Source: Gemmatimonadota bacterium
GTDB lineage: Bacteria; Gemmatimonadota; Gemmatimonadetes; Longimicrobiales; Gaopeijiaceae
DNA: 55,862 nucleotides
Direction of reading: 5' to 3'
NCBI GenBank assembly: GCA_022823365.1
Contig: JAJDXG010000006.1
Location: 1 to 55,862 of the forward strand
The first letter of the stretch is position 1. Each line of letters begins with the position of its first letter. The notes beneath the pieces are model-generated. The model was given only the letters and a program-made list of their open reading frames with translations, searched no databases and had not been told where the DNA came from. The position numbers and the translations under genes were made by a program. Shown here piece after piece: positions 1 to 7,947 of this stretch.

Positions 1-1817
1 AGGATGTCGTCCTCGACCCACATGTTGTGGGTGCCGAACTCGGACACCTCGTAGCGCGCCACCATCTCGGGCGCCTCGGGATCGGTGAAGTCCACGATCT
101 GGATGTACCCTGCGGTCGCGCGCGGATACCCGCCCCTGCCCGTCTCGGGGTCGTACTGGATTCGGTGGTCGGGGCCGGTTCCCGCCCAGGCGAGCCCCTC
201 GCGGCCGACGATCTCGTCGCCGGCGATGAGGTAGAACTTGCCGGTGGACTCCTGCAGGTACGGGAACACCGCGTGCGTCTGACCCGACGGAAGCGGGATG
301 TTGGTCACGAAGACGGGGTTCTCGGGCGAGCCGCCCCAGCGGCCGTTGCCGACGTCGACGACGACGATGCCGTTCTCCCACTCCGCCGAGTAGGCGATGC
401 CGTCGTGCACCCAGACGTCGTGCACGCGGCTGTCCGGATGATCGTACTCGCCCACGTAGCGCGGATTGTAGATGTCCGCCATGTCCAGGATGACGTACTT
501 GTCGCCCGCGGACAGGACGAAGAGGTGCTCGTTGGTGGCGAACATGTTGTGTACGCCGCCGGTCACGCCCTCGTCCCAGGTGGAGGCGATGGTGGGATGT
601 GCGGGATTGGCCAGGTCGAGGATCACCACCCCGTTGCGCCGGTTGGAGGCGCCCTCCCGCGAGATCACGCCGTAGCGGCCGTCGGGGGACGCCTTAACGT
701 CGTTGGTGGTGCGCGCGTCGACGATGATGGAATCGGTCTTGACGATGTTGGCCGGGTCGGTGACGTCCCACACGAAGGTGACCCCGTTCCCCATCTTGGA
801 GCCCGTGAGCGCGTAGTCGCGCCCGTCGACCCCTTCCCAGATCCACAGGTCGGTGGTGAAGACGCGTGACTCGCGCCCCTGCCCCACGATCTCGAGTTCC
901 TGCACGGCGGCCCGCCGGCTGACCCGCACCGATTCGCGCGCCGACAGATGGCCAGCGGTCGCGACCACCGTGTAGAGCCCCGGCCAGTCGGCCACGAAAC
1001 GGCCGTCGTCGACCTGCCCCGGCCCGGCGGGCGCCACGATGCTGTCGTCGGGCATGTAGGCGAGCGACCAGGTGACCGGCGCGCCCGGCACCTCGTTGCC
1101 GGCGTCGTCCAGCACGGAGGCGGCGAACTGCACCACGTCGCCGGTGAGCAGGTCGCCCCCGCCGCCGGTAAGCTGGACGGCCGTGGCCGGGAAGGCCTCA
1201 ACGGTGCGCTCCACCGAACCCCGCACCCCCTCCACCATGGCCGTCACGGTGACGGGACCGGGGCGGTGGGCGGTGACGTTGCCGAATGCGTCGACCGAGG
1301 CCACCTCGGTGTCTGAGACCGACCAGGCCACCTCGGCGGTCGGGCGCGCCGACCCGTCCGCGTGGAGCGCGGTCGCCGAGTAGCGCACGGTCGTGCCGGC
1401 GTACAGCAGGTCGCCGCCCGCCTCCACCTCGACGGTCGCAACCTCCGGCCAGTCGACCACCACCGGAATGGTGAGCTGCGCCACCGGCGCTCCGCTGGCG
1501 GGCATCACCACCATCGCCTGCACGTCGTACTGGCCGGCCTCGAAGGCCTCGATGTTCCCGTCACGAATGCGGAGCGCCCGCCGCGGCGCGCTCACCCGGA
1601 TCGGAATGTCCACCGCCGCACCCGCGGCGTCGTAGGCGGTCACCACCAGCGGCACGACATCCCCCACCCTGAGCGAAAGCTCGGCGGGCTCGGCCTCCAG
1701 CCGGGCGACCACGGTGGGATCGGGTTCCGGAGTCTGGGCGGCCAACTCCGCCGCCGACGGAAGCGCGAGCGCCGTCAGGACGACGGCTGCCGGGAGAATG
1801 AGCCTGTAAGAACGCAT
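1..1817 (-). CDS. Secreted Ig-like (BIG2) / LVIVD-repeat protein, 3' end outside window
   Basis: The frame is open from an ATG at 1817 to the window edge, about 605 residues with no stop. The ATG has a strong AGGAGG a few bases upstream. The N-terminus is a signal peptide (MRSYRLILPAAVVLTALALP). Next come Ig-like beta domains, including a BIG2-type stretch (VAWSVSDTEVASVDAFGNVT). The rest is repeats of the LVIVD type (VILDLANPAHPTIAS, YVILDMADIYNPRYVGEYD, YIQIVDFTDPEAPEMV), which form a beta-propeller. Such proteins are exported and of unknown ligand; a surface or periplasmic binding role is inference. The start overlaps the end of the upstream lipoprotein gene by 43 bases, so the two may be coupled. 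Confidence 0.85.
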   Translation of the reverse strand, partial: MRSYRLILPAAVVLTALALPSAAELAAQTPEPDPTVVARLEAEPAELSLRVGDVVPLVVTAYDAAGAAVDIPIRVSAPRRALRIRDGNIEAFEAGQYDVQAMVVMPASGAPVAQLTIPVVVDWPEVATVEVEAGGDLLYAGTTVRYSATALHADGSARPTAEVAWSVSDTEVASVDAFGNVTAHRPGPVTVTAMVEGVRGSVERTVEAFPATAVQLTGGGGDLLTGDVVQFAASVLDDAGNEVPGAPVTWSLAYMPDDSIVAPAGPGQVDDGRFVADWPGLYTVVATAGHLSARESVRVSRRAAVQELEIVGQGRESRVFTTDLWIWEGVDGRDYALTGSKMGNGVTFVWDVTDPANIVKTDSIIVDARTTNDVKASPDGRYGVISREGASNRRNGVVILDLANPAHPTIASTWDEGVTGGVHNMFATNEHLFVLSAGDKYVILDMADIYNPRYVGEYDHPDSRVHDVWVHDGIAYSAEWENGIVVVDVGNGRWGGSPENPVFVTNIPLPSGQTHAVFPYLQESTGKFYLIAGDEIVGREGLAWAGTGPDHRIQYDPETGRGGYPRATAGYIQIVDFTDPEAPEMVARYEVSEFGTHNMWVEDDI

Positions 1818-2224
1818 GGGACCTCCTTGCTGCGGGCACGACATCCATCAGCCTCCACAATAGCGCGGGCGGGCGAGTCGTCGAAAGACGCGAGGGCCGA
1901 TCGGGGATTTCGCTCCGCCGCCGCGCCCGCCGTCATCGACAGGACGATCGGCGTGTATCTGATGACCCCTCGATCGTCGATCGTCGCCAGGAGCCTGCCC
2001 TCGTGCCAGAACTCGACTGTGTCGGTCTCGCTGACGAACGCGTGATAGCGCATGAACGCGCCGGCGTAGATGGTGCGTCCCCGGATCGCCGCCGCCTCGT
2101 CCGGCGTGACCTCGACACGCTGCACCGCCGCGGCCGGGACGATGCGCCCGGGCCCTTCGCCGCGAGGCGACGTTGACGGCGCGCAGCCGGCCAGGACCAT
2201 CATCAGGCACAAACACCTGGTCAA
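1775..2224 (-). CDS. Small hypothetical lipoprotein
   Basis: 149 residues from a TTG start preceded by GGAGGG at good distance. The N-terminus (MTRCLCLMMVLAGCAPS) is a short lipoprotein signal with an LAGC lipobox, so it is probably lipid-anchored and periplasmic. The body (DTVEFWHEGRLLATIDDRG and around) looks like a small beta-rich domain; I recognise no family. It lies directly upstream of the Ig/LVIVD gene on the same strand and its last 43 bases overlap that gene's start, an overlap long enough that the 3' portion could be non-conserved. The true start or end could differ. Confidence 0.55.
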   Translation of the reverse strand: MTRCLCLMMVLAGCAPSTSPRGEGPGRIVPAAAVQRVEVTPDEAAAIRGRTIYAGAFMRYHAFVSETDTVEFWHEGRLLATIDDRGVIRYTPIVLSMTAGAAAERNPRSALASFDDSPARAIVEADGCRARSKEVPCVLTGSFSRQPSS

Positions 2225-2320
2225 TCCGTTCCCTCCGGCAGTGCGGCATCGGCAGCCCCTGGCTCGGGGTAGCGTCTTACCTTACATACTGACCCCCTTG
2301 GATCTCCAGACCAAAACTCC

Positions 2321-3640
2321 ATGACCCAACCCACCCCCGACCTCACCCCCACCGAAGCCCGCGTGCTCGCCGCCATCGACATGGACGGCCTGCTCGACAC
2401 CATCTCGCGGCTGGTGGCGATCCCCACCGACCAGGGCCGGGAGACGCCCGCCCAGGAACGGATGGCGGAGTGGATGGCCCAGGCGGGCATGAACGTGGAT
2501 GTCTGGGAGATCGACTTCGACGAGCTGGCCGCACATCCCCGCTTCAGCATCGAGATCGAGCGCGGGCGGTCGCTGGGGGTGGTGGGGTCGCTCGGGGGCG
2601 GGGACGGCTCGCTCGGCGGCACCGGCCGGCAGGGCGGCCGAAGCCCCGCCCGCTCGCTCATCCTCAACGGGCACATCGACGTCGTTCCCGCGGGCGATGT
2701 GTCCAGGTGGACGGTCCCTCCCTGGCAGGGCACCATCCGCGACGGCAACCTGGTGGGCCGGGGAGCGCTGGACATGAAGGGGGCGCTCTGCTGCGGGCTT
2801 TACGCGGCCCGCGCGATCGCGGACGCCGGGGTGGAACTGGACGGGCAGCTTCTGCTCCAGAGCGTGATCGCCGAGGAAGACGGAGGCGCGGGTACCCTGG
2901 CCGCCATCGAGCGCGGCTACACGGCCGACGGCGCAGTGGTCATCGAACCCACCTGCCTGTCGCTCGCCCCCGCCCAGGGTGGTGCCCTCAACTTCCGCAT
3001 CCACGTGAAGGGACGCTCCGCACACGGCGCCCTGCGTACCGAGGGCGTCAGCGCCATCGACGGCTTCCTCCCCATCTACCGGGCGCTGCAGGCGCTCGAG
3101 GCGCGGCGCAACGCGGGCGTCTCGGACCCGCTCTTCGCCCACTACGAGGTGCCCTTTCCCCTTTGCGTGGGAACCGTGCGCGCAGGGGAGTGGGCCTCGA
3201 ACGTGCCGGAGAGCCTCTGCTTCGAGGGCCGTTACGGCGTGGCCGTGGGCGAGAAACCCGCCGAGGCGCAGGCGATGTTCGAGGACGCGGTCGCCGCCGC
3301 GGCGCGATCCGATCCCTGGCTGGAACGGTACCCGCCGACGGTGGAGTGGTGGGGCGGGCAGTTCCACCCGGCGGCCACGGACCCGTCCGACCCGATCGTG
3401 CGCACGGTCGCGGACGCCTTCCGGGACATCGAGGGACGCGAGCCCCGTGTCGAGGGGATGCCCTACGGGGCCGACATGCAGTTGCTGGTGAACGTGGGCC
3501 ACACCCCTACGGTGATGTTCGGCCCCGGGGACGTGCGCAACGCCCATCGTCCCGACGAATGGGTGCCCATCGGCGAACTGGAGACCGTCACGCGAACCCT
3601 CGCCCTGACGGCACTGCGTTTCTGCGGGTACGGGGGCTAG
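2321..3640 (+). CDS. M20-family metallopeptidase / N-deacylase (ArgE/DapE-like)
   Basis: 439 residues, usual for ArgE/DapE/carboxypeptidase G2-type enzymes, which use two zinc ions to hydrolyse N-acyl-amino acids or dipeptides. Zinc-site motifs are visible: NGHIDVVPAG (H118, D120), GRGALDMKG with its metal-bridging Asp, and the catalytic/metal Glu pair in IAEEDGGAG. A lid/dimerisation domain follows (FRIHVKGRSAHGALRTEGVS). Residues 85-108 form a Gly/Ser-rich insertion before the first zinc motif. No signal peptide, so cytoplasmic. It stands alone between divergent and convergent neighbours. Substrate cannot be read from sequence; peptide or N-acyl-amino-acid turnover fits the surrounding genes. 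Confidence 0.9.
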   Translation: MTQPTPDLTPTEARVLAAIDMDGLLDTISRLVAIPTDQGRETPAQERMAEWMAQAGMNVDVWEIDFDELAAHPRFSIEIERGRSLGVVGSLGGGDGSLGGTGRQGGRSPARSLILNGHIDVVPAGDVSRWTVPPWQGTIRDGNLVGRGALDMKGALCCGLYAARAIADAGVELDGQLLLQSVIAEEDGGAGTLAAIERGYTADGAVVIEPTCLSLAPAQGGALNFRIHVKGRSAHGALRTEGVSAIDGFLPIYRALQALEARRNAGVSDPLFAHYEVPFPLCVGTVRAGEWASNVPESLCFEGRYGVAVGEKPAEAQAMFEDAVAAAARSDPWLERYPPTVEWWGGQFHPAATDPSDPIVRTVADAFRDIEGREPRVEGMPYGADMQLLVNVGHTPTVMFGPGDVRNAHRPDEWVPIGELETVTRTLALTALRFCGYGG

Positions 3641-3687
3641 CACCTCGTGCGCCGACGCTCTTCTCGGGCCGGCGCCGCTCGATCCGC

Positions 3688-4260
3688 TCAGCCCTCCTCC
3701 CCGTCCATCGCCGCCCCGATCGCCCTCGCATACCATTCGAGGGTATCGATGAAGCGCGCGAACCCCTTCTCGTACCTCTCCTCCCGCGGCTCCCCGTCGT
3801 CGTCGAAGCTGCGCCCCACGGTCGTTACGGCCATGTGTGCCACCGGGAGGGCCTTGAGTCGCAGGAAGAGAAGCTGCAGGTGGTTGTGGACCTGGACACC
3901 CCCGAAGGCGCCGGCCGAGAGCGTGACGATCCCCACCGGCTTCCGCTCCCACTCGCCATAGATGTAGTCGAGCGCGTTCTTGAGCACGCCCGGGATGGAG
4001 CCATTGTACTCCGGGCTGACGATCACGACGGCGTCGGCCCCGCGAATCGCTTCCGAGAACGGGACCAGTCCGGGCGGAGGATCGTCTCGGCGGTAGAGGC
4101 GCTCCTCCATGATCGGGAGGTCGAAGTCGGCAAGGTCGAGAAGCGGGGACTCGCCCCCGGCGCGCCGCAGCCGGTCGCTGGCGAATCGGGCCACCTTGAT
4201 CGACTGGCGGCCCCTGCGCACGGAGCCCACGAGCACGGGGATTCGCAGCGGGTCGTTCAT
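3688..4260 (-). CDS. NADPH-dependent FMN reductase family protein
   Basis: 190 residues, flavodoxin-like. The FMN phosphate-binding loop is LVGSVRRGRQSIKVA near the N-terminus, and the family signature VSPEYNGSIPGVLKNALDY is in the middle, as in YieF/ArsH/chromate-reductase-like quinone or FMN reductases. It is cytoplasmic and probably dimeric, passing electrons from NAD(P)H to flavin, quinone or xenobiotics. It follows the proline-racemase-family gene on the same strand with a 43-base gap, so co-transcription is possible. No substrate is implied. Confidence 0.88.
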   Translation of the reverse strand: MNDPLRIPVLVGSVRRGRQSIKVARFASDRLRRAGGESPLLDLADFDLPIMEERLYRRDDPPPGLVPFSEAIRGADAVVIVSPEYNGSIPGVLKNALDYIYGEWERKPVGIVTLSAGAFGGVQVHNHLQLLFLRLKALPVAHMAVTTVGRSFDDDGEPREERYEKGFARFIDTLEWYARAIGAAMDGEEG

Positions 4261-4303
4261 GAAGCGGCCTCCGGCCGGATGAAGGATTCCGGGGTCGAGT
4301 GCG

Positions 4304-5359
4304 TCACTCCGCCCAGATGTCTCCCACCGTGAACCCTTCCGGGAAGGGGTCGGTGTCGTCGACCACGTACTGGGCGATCCCGGTGATCCACGCGGTGCCG
4401 GTGAGCGTGGGCACGACTGCGGGCACGCCGCCCACTTCCGTCTCCTCGATCAGCTCGCCGGTCCACACCGTGCCTACGATGCTCTCGTGGCGAAACTCCT
4501 CGCCCAGGCCGAGCTCTCCCCTGGCGTGCATCACGGCCATCTTCGCGCATGTGCCGGTCCCGCACGGAGAACGATCCAGGCACCCCTTCCAGCTCTCCGG
4601 CCTATCCCAGCTCGGGCGGCCCGTGGAGACGGTGACCGCGTTGCGGCGATGGGCGTCCCCCAGAGGCGGCCCGGAGAGTTGTGAAATCGATACGCCCCCG
4701 ATCTCCGGGGTCAGAGGATGGGCGACGGAGAGCTGCTCGGCGGCGGCCACGCGCAACATCTCGCCCACCCGCGTGATCTGCCCGCCGTTTTCGGGCAGGA
4801 GTTCGATGCCGAGCTGCTCGGCGTCCGCGATGACGTAGAACATCCCGCCGTACCCCACGTCCACGGTCGCTTTGCCGAGCCCGGGCACGTCCACGACGGC
4901 GTCCAGGTGCACCGCGAAGGCGGGCACGTTGCGGAAGGTGACGCTGGTGACCTTGCCGCCATGCACCTCCGCCCGCACCCGGATGAGCCCTGCGGGCGCC
5001 TCCAGCAGCAGCTCCGTCACCGGCTCCTGCGAGGGCACCATGCCCGTCTCGATGAGGACGGTGGCCACGCAGATGGTGTTGCTGCCCGACATGGCCGGGT
5101 ACTCGGTGTGCTCCATGATGACGTAGCCGGCGGCTGCCTCGGGGTGCGTGGGCGGCAGGATCACGTTGCAGCAGAGGGCGGGATAGCCGCGGGGCTCGCG
5201 CAGCATGCGCCGCCGCAGGCCATCGCCGTGGCGGGCCAGCCACTGCGCCTTTTCGAACATCGACGTGCCAGGAACGTCCATCACGCCGCCGACGATGACC
5301 CTGCCGGGTTCACCGCCGGCGTGGGCGTCGACCGCGGTGACCATTTTCGATACGCGCAT
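4304..5359 (-). CDS. Proline racemase family enzyme (hydroxyproline epimerase/dehydratase-like), Ser-Cys active-site type
   Basis: 351 residues, typical length. Members epimerise proline or 4-hydroxyproline, or dehydrate trans-3-hydroxyproline, using two opposed thiols or substitutes. Here the first catalytic position is Ser (MSGSNTICV, S91) where racemases have MCGH; the second is the normal Cys (DRSPCGTGTC, C266). The Ser-Cys pair is a known subgroup linked to hydroxyproline epimerase activity, so proline racemase proper is unlikely. Start ATG at 5359. An inverted-repeat operator cluster lies about 85-137 bases upstream. The dipeptidase/symporter operon lies further upstream on the same strand and could supply hydroxyproline from peptides (inference). 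Confidence 0.85.
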   Translation of the reverse strand: MRVSKMVTAVDAHAGGEPGRVIVGGVMDVPGTSMFEKAQWLARHGDGLRRRMLREPRGYPALCCNVILPPTHPEAAAGYVIMEHTEYPAMSGSNTICVATVLIETGMVPSQEPVTELLLEAPAGLIRVRAEVHGGKVTSVTFRNVPAFAVHLDAVVDVPGLGKATVDVGYGGMFYVIADAEQLGIELLPENGGQITRVGEMLRVAAAEQLSVAHPLTPEIGGVSISQLSGPPLGDAHRRNAVTVSTGRPSWDRPESWKGCLDRSPCGTGTCAKMAVMHARGELGLGEEFRHESIVGTVWTGELIEETEVGGVPAVVPTLTGTAWITGIAQYVVDDTDPFPEGFTVGDIWAE

Positions 5360-5444
5360 CAGCTCACTCCAGTGACGAGGGGCAGCCCGGGACCGGTTGC
5401 GGTCGAGGGCCCGTTGCCTGTAATGGGCGCCACCCTCTGCAGGA

Positions 5445-5496
5445 TGTTGCCAATTGTCAAAGGCAACACAGTGTTGCCTTCGCGGTTTTGCAACAC
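5445..5496 (-). promoter_or_regulatory. Four-half-site operator cluster upstream of the proline-racemase-family gene
   Basis: TGTTGCC half-sites alternate in orientation: TGTTGCC 5445-5451, GGCAACA 5462-5468, TGTTGCC 5472-5478 and GCAACA ending at 5495. Centre spacings are 17, 10 and 17 bp. The two middle half-sites extend into a perfect 10-bp inverted repeat (AAGGCAACAC / GTGTTGCCTT) around a single A at 5470, too tight a loop for an RNA hairpin, so a DNA-binding dyad is the better reading. A TTGACA reads on the minus strand just 3' of the dyad. It fits a dimeric or tetrameric repressor controlling the hydroxyproline-type gene; the regulator is not evident nearby. Confidence 0.55.
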
Positions 5497-5630
5497 GGGA
5501 CAGAGGGGTTTGGCAAGAGATACTTCACCGGCGGCTCGCCTCTGCCTGGCCACGTCGGTGACCATCTCTCGGCCCAGCTGCTCGCGCGGGGAGGCGGCCT
5601 CCCGCTGGCGGCAGGCGTTGTACCGCCGTC

Positions 5631-7061
5631 TCACGGCTTCCGGGGCGAAGGCATGTAGGGATCGGTCGCGCTCGCGGGCGGAGGAGGCGTGAGCAGGCTC
5701 ACCACCACCATCAGGAACGCCGACACGAGGAAGCCCGGCAGCACCGGGTCGATCGCGTCCGCCGGCCCCCACCCCTCCCAGGCGAGCGCGGTGGTCACGC
5801 CCCCCACCATGGCGGCGGCCGCCCCTTCCCGGGTCGCCCGCCGCCAATAGACCCCGACCACGACCGGGATGAAGAAGCTCGACGCCATGAGCGCGGTGAA
5901 GAGCAGCACGATGAACTGGACCAGCTCGCCCTCCCCCACCCCGCTCAGGAGCAGCACCACCGGGATGGTCCCAACCACCACAATGCCCGCCCGGTCCACC
6001 CACAGCCGGCGGCCCGGCGGGGCATCGGGCCGAAAGAGCTGGTAGATGTCGACCGAGAGCGCCGACCCCGCGACCAGCAGAAGCGAGTCCACCGTGGACA
6101 TCATGGCCGCCGTGATGGCCGCCAGCAGGATCGCGCCCAGCGTCGCCGGAAGCACCGCCGTGGCGAGCATCGGCATGGCCAGGTCGCCGGTCGGCAGGTT
6201 GGGAAAGAGCACCACCGCCGCCAGCGAGAGCACGAAGACCAGCAGGTTCAGGGTGGTCACCGCGATGATGGTGAGCAGAATGCCCCGGCGGATGGTGCGC
6301 ATGTCGCGCATGGCGTAGAGGCGGATGAGCTTCTCGGGGGTGGCCACCCCGCCCAGCAGGAACGAGAGCCCCATGGTGAAGAGCAGCAGGGCGGGCATCG
6401 CCTCCCAGCTGAAGGTCAGCGGGTTCACCGCCTCCACGTAGGTGAAGAGCGGCTCCACCCCGCCCACTTGCCTGATCGCCAGCGGCACCGCGCAGATCGC
6501 GCCCAGCACCATGATGATGAGCTGCAGCAGGTCCGTGTACACGACCGCGATCATCCCGCCGATCACCGTGTAGGCCAGCAGGATCGCCGTGAACCCCACC
6601 ATCCCCCAGCTCACGGGCACGCCGAAGACGATGTTGGCGATCAGCCCGCCAGCGACGATCTGCGCCTGGACGTACACCACCGTGGCGATGAGGATGATGA
6701 CCGCCGCCAGCGCGCGCACGCCCTTCGAGTAGTAGCGCGTCTCGATGAAGGCGGGCAGGGTGAGCTGCTTCACGCGCGTGAAGCGCGGCGCGAGCACCGC
6801 CGCCATGAACCAGTAGGCGAGCGGGAGGGCCAGGACCAGCCACCCGAACGACCACCCCGCCACGTACATCACCCCGATGGTGCCCACGAAGGTGCCGGCG
6901 CTGGTGTGGGTGGCGGCCATGGTCGCCCCGCCCACCAGCCAGCCCAGCTTCCCCCCGGCGATCCAGTAGTCGGCCTCGCTGCGGGTGGCCCTGAGCGCGT
7001 ACCACCCGATCGCGAACACGACCACGAAGTAGAGCAGGAAGGTGGAGAGCTGGACGTTCAC
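5631..7061 (-). CDS. Sodium:solute symporter (SSS family)
   Basis: 476 residues with about 13 hydrophobic segments, the standard size for SSS transporters (PutP/PanF/SglT). Family landmarks include the early EADYWIAGGKLGW loop and the AATHTSAGTFVGTIGV segment of TM2, near the Na+ site. It moves a small solute inward with Na+. Start is GTG at 7061, overlapping the stop of the 39-aa gene as GTGA. As last gene of the dipeptidase operon it probably imports the product or a related amino acid or peptide; proline or hydroxyproline is possible given the next gene, but unproven. Confidence 0.9.
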   Translation of the reverse strand: MNVQLSTFLLYFVVVFAIGWYALRATRSEADYWIAGGKLGWLVGGATMAATHTSAGTFVGTIGVMYVAGWSFGWLVLALPLAYWFMAAVLAPRFTRVKQLTLPAFIETRYYSKGVRALAAVIILIATVVYVQAQIVAGGLIANIVFGVPVSWGMVGFTAILLAYTVIGGMIAVVYTDLLQLIIMVLGAICAVPLAIRQVGGVEPLFTYVEAVNPLTFSWEAMPALLLFTMGLSFLLGGVATPEKLIRLYAMRDMRTIRRGILLTIIAVTTLNLLVFVLSLAAVVLFPNLPTGDLAMPMLATAVLPATLGAILLAAITAAMMSTVDSLLLVAGSALSVDIYQLFRPDAPPGRRLWVDRAGIVVVGTIPVVLLLSGVGEGELVQFIVLLFTALMASSFFIPVVVGVYWRRATREGAAAAMVGGVTTALAWEGWGPADAIDPVLPGFLVSAFLMVVVSLLTPPPPASATDPYMPSPRKP

Positions 7062-7177
7062 CGGCGCCTCTCCTTCCGGTCCTCCCGGTACATCCAGGCC
7101 AGATACGCCACCACGATCAGCGCGGAGACCAGGAAGAGCCCCCAGAAGACGAAGCCCGCGTCCAGGATCGCCCTCAC
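7058..7177 (-). CDS. 39-aa single-pass membrane protein, probable symporter small accessory protein
   Basis: A GTG start at 7177 follows AGGAGG, and the frame ends with TGA at 7058. The peptide has one hydrophobic helix (FVFWGLFLVSALIVVAYLAW) then a basic tail (YREDRKERRR), so N-out/C-in topology is expected. It overlaps the upstream 257-aa gene's stop as GTGA and the symporter start as GTGA, so all are translationally coupled. Tiny one-helix proteins directly upstream of SSS symporters are a recurring arrangement and usually annotated as accessory subunits. Function here is inferred from position and topology only. Confidence 0.7.
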   Translation of the reverse strand: MRAILDAGFVFWGLFLVSALIVVAYLAWMYREDRKERRR

Positions 7178-7947
7178 CGGGCCCTCCTGACGAAGCGCAG
7201 CCCGGCCATCCCGCACGCGATCACGACGACCAGCACCAGCAGCTCCAGAACCCCCGGCAGGGACAGCCCGAGACTCCCTTCCGGACGAGCGCGCACCTGC
7301 ACGACCGCCGGAAGCACCTGAAGGCTCGCCCGCGCCACCCCCGGCGTCGTCCCCCCGGTTGGGGTCACCGGAAAGATCTCGCGCGCCACCATCCCCTCGG
7401 GGAGCGTCACATCAGCCTGAAACATCCCTGGGGTGGCTTCCGCCGGCGCCCAGTCGACCGCAAGCATGGGCAGGCCGACGCGCACGCCCGCGCCGTCCTC
7501 GCGCACCGCATCCGTTACGCGGTACGCCACGTCCAGCGACACCTGTCCCGAGGACGCCAGTGCGGCCGGAAGCTCGATTTCGCCCTCCAGCCGGGGCACC
7601 GCCGCGCCCGTCAGACGAACCGGCAGGACTTCCCCGTCCACCTGCGCCGAGATCTCCTCCACGTTCGCGGGAGCAAACAGCAGCAGCGTGAACGGGACGG
7701 CACTCGTCCCGGGAGCCAACTCCAGCCGGTAGTTCATCGAGACGAGCGCGGCTCCGGCCTCGCGCGCATCGGCCGACACCGCCACCCGGATCACCTGCCC
7801 GCCTGCGCCGGCTGCCCCGGCCTCCTGGTCGCCTCCGACGCCGTCCCAACCGGACATCGAGCCGCCCGCGCCGGACAAGGCCGCCGGCCCCGCGCACAGG
7901 GCCGCCGCCAGCACCGCGGCCGCCACCGCCTTCCCCCTCAGGGCCAT
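7174..7947 (-). CDS. Hypothetical secreted, C-terminally membrane-anchored beta-rich protein
   Basis: 257 residues from the ATG at 7947, which overlaps the dipeptidase stop by 10 bases. An N-terminal signal peptide (ALRGKAVAAAVLAAALCAG) is followed by a beta-sandwich-like body (VSMNYRLELAPGTSAVPFTL, IELPAALASSGQVSLDVAYR). A C-terminal transmembrane segment (VLELLVLVVVIACGMAGLRF) ends in RRAR, so the domain should sit outside the cytoplasmic membrane. No family recognised. Its place between dipeptidase and symporter suggests a role in peptide capture or processing at the membrane (inference). A longer overlapping open frame continues upstream to 8697, but that part is out of frame with the dipeptidase and is discarded. 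Confidence 0.7.
   Translation of the reverse strand: MALRGKAVAAAVLAAALCAGPAALSGAGGSMSGWDGVGGDQEAGAAGAGGQVIRVAVSADAREAGAALVSMNYRLELAPGTSAVPFTLLLFAPANVEEISAQVDGEVLPVRLTGAAVPRLEGEIELPAALASSGQVSLDVAYRVTDAVREDGAGVRVGLPMLAVDWAPAEATPGMFQADVTLPEGMVAREIFPVTPTGGTTPGVARASLQVLPAVVQVRARPEGSLGLSLPGVLELLVLVVVIACGMAGLRFVRRAR

Noticed and set aside
2470-4332. 620-codon plus-strand frame overlapping the M20 gene
   Set aside because: Arg/Gly-rich shadow of the M20 and FMN-reductase genes with no recognisable motif.
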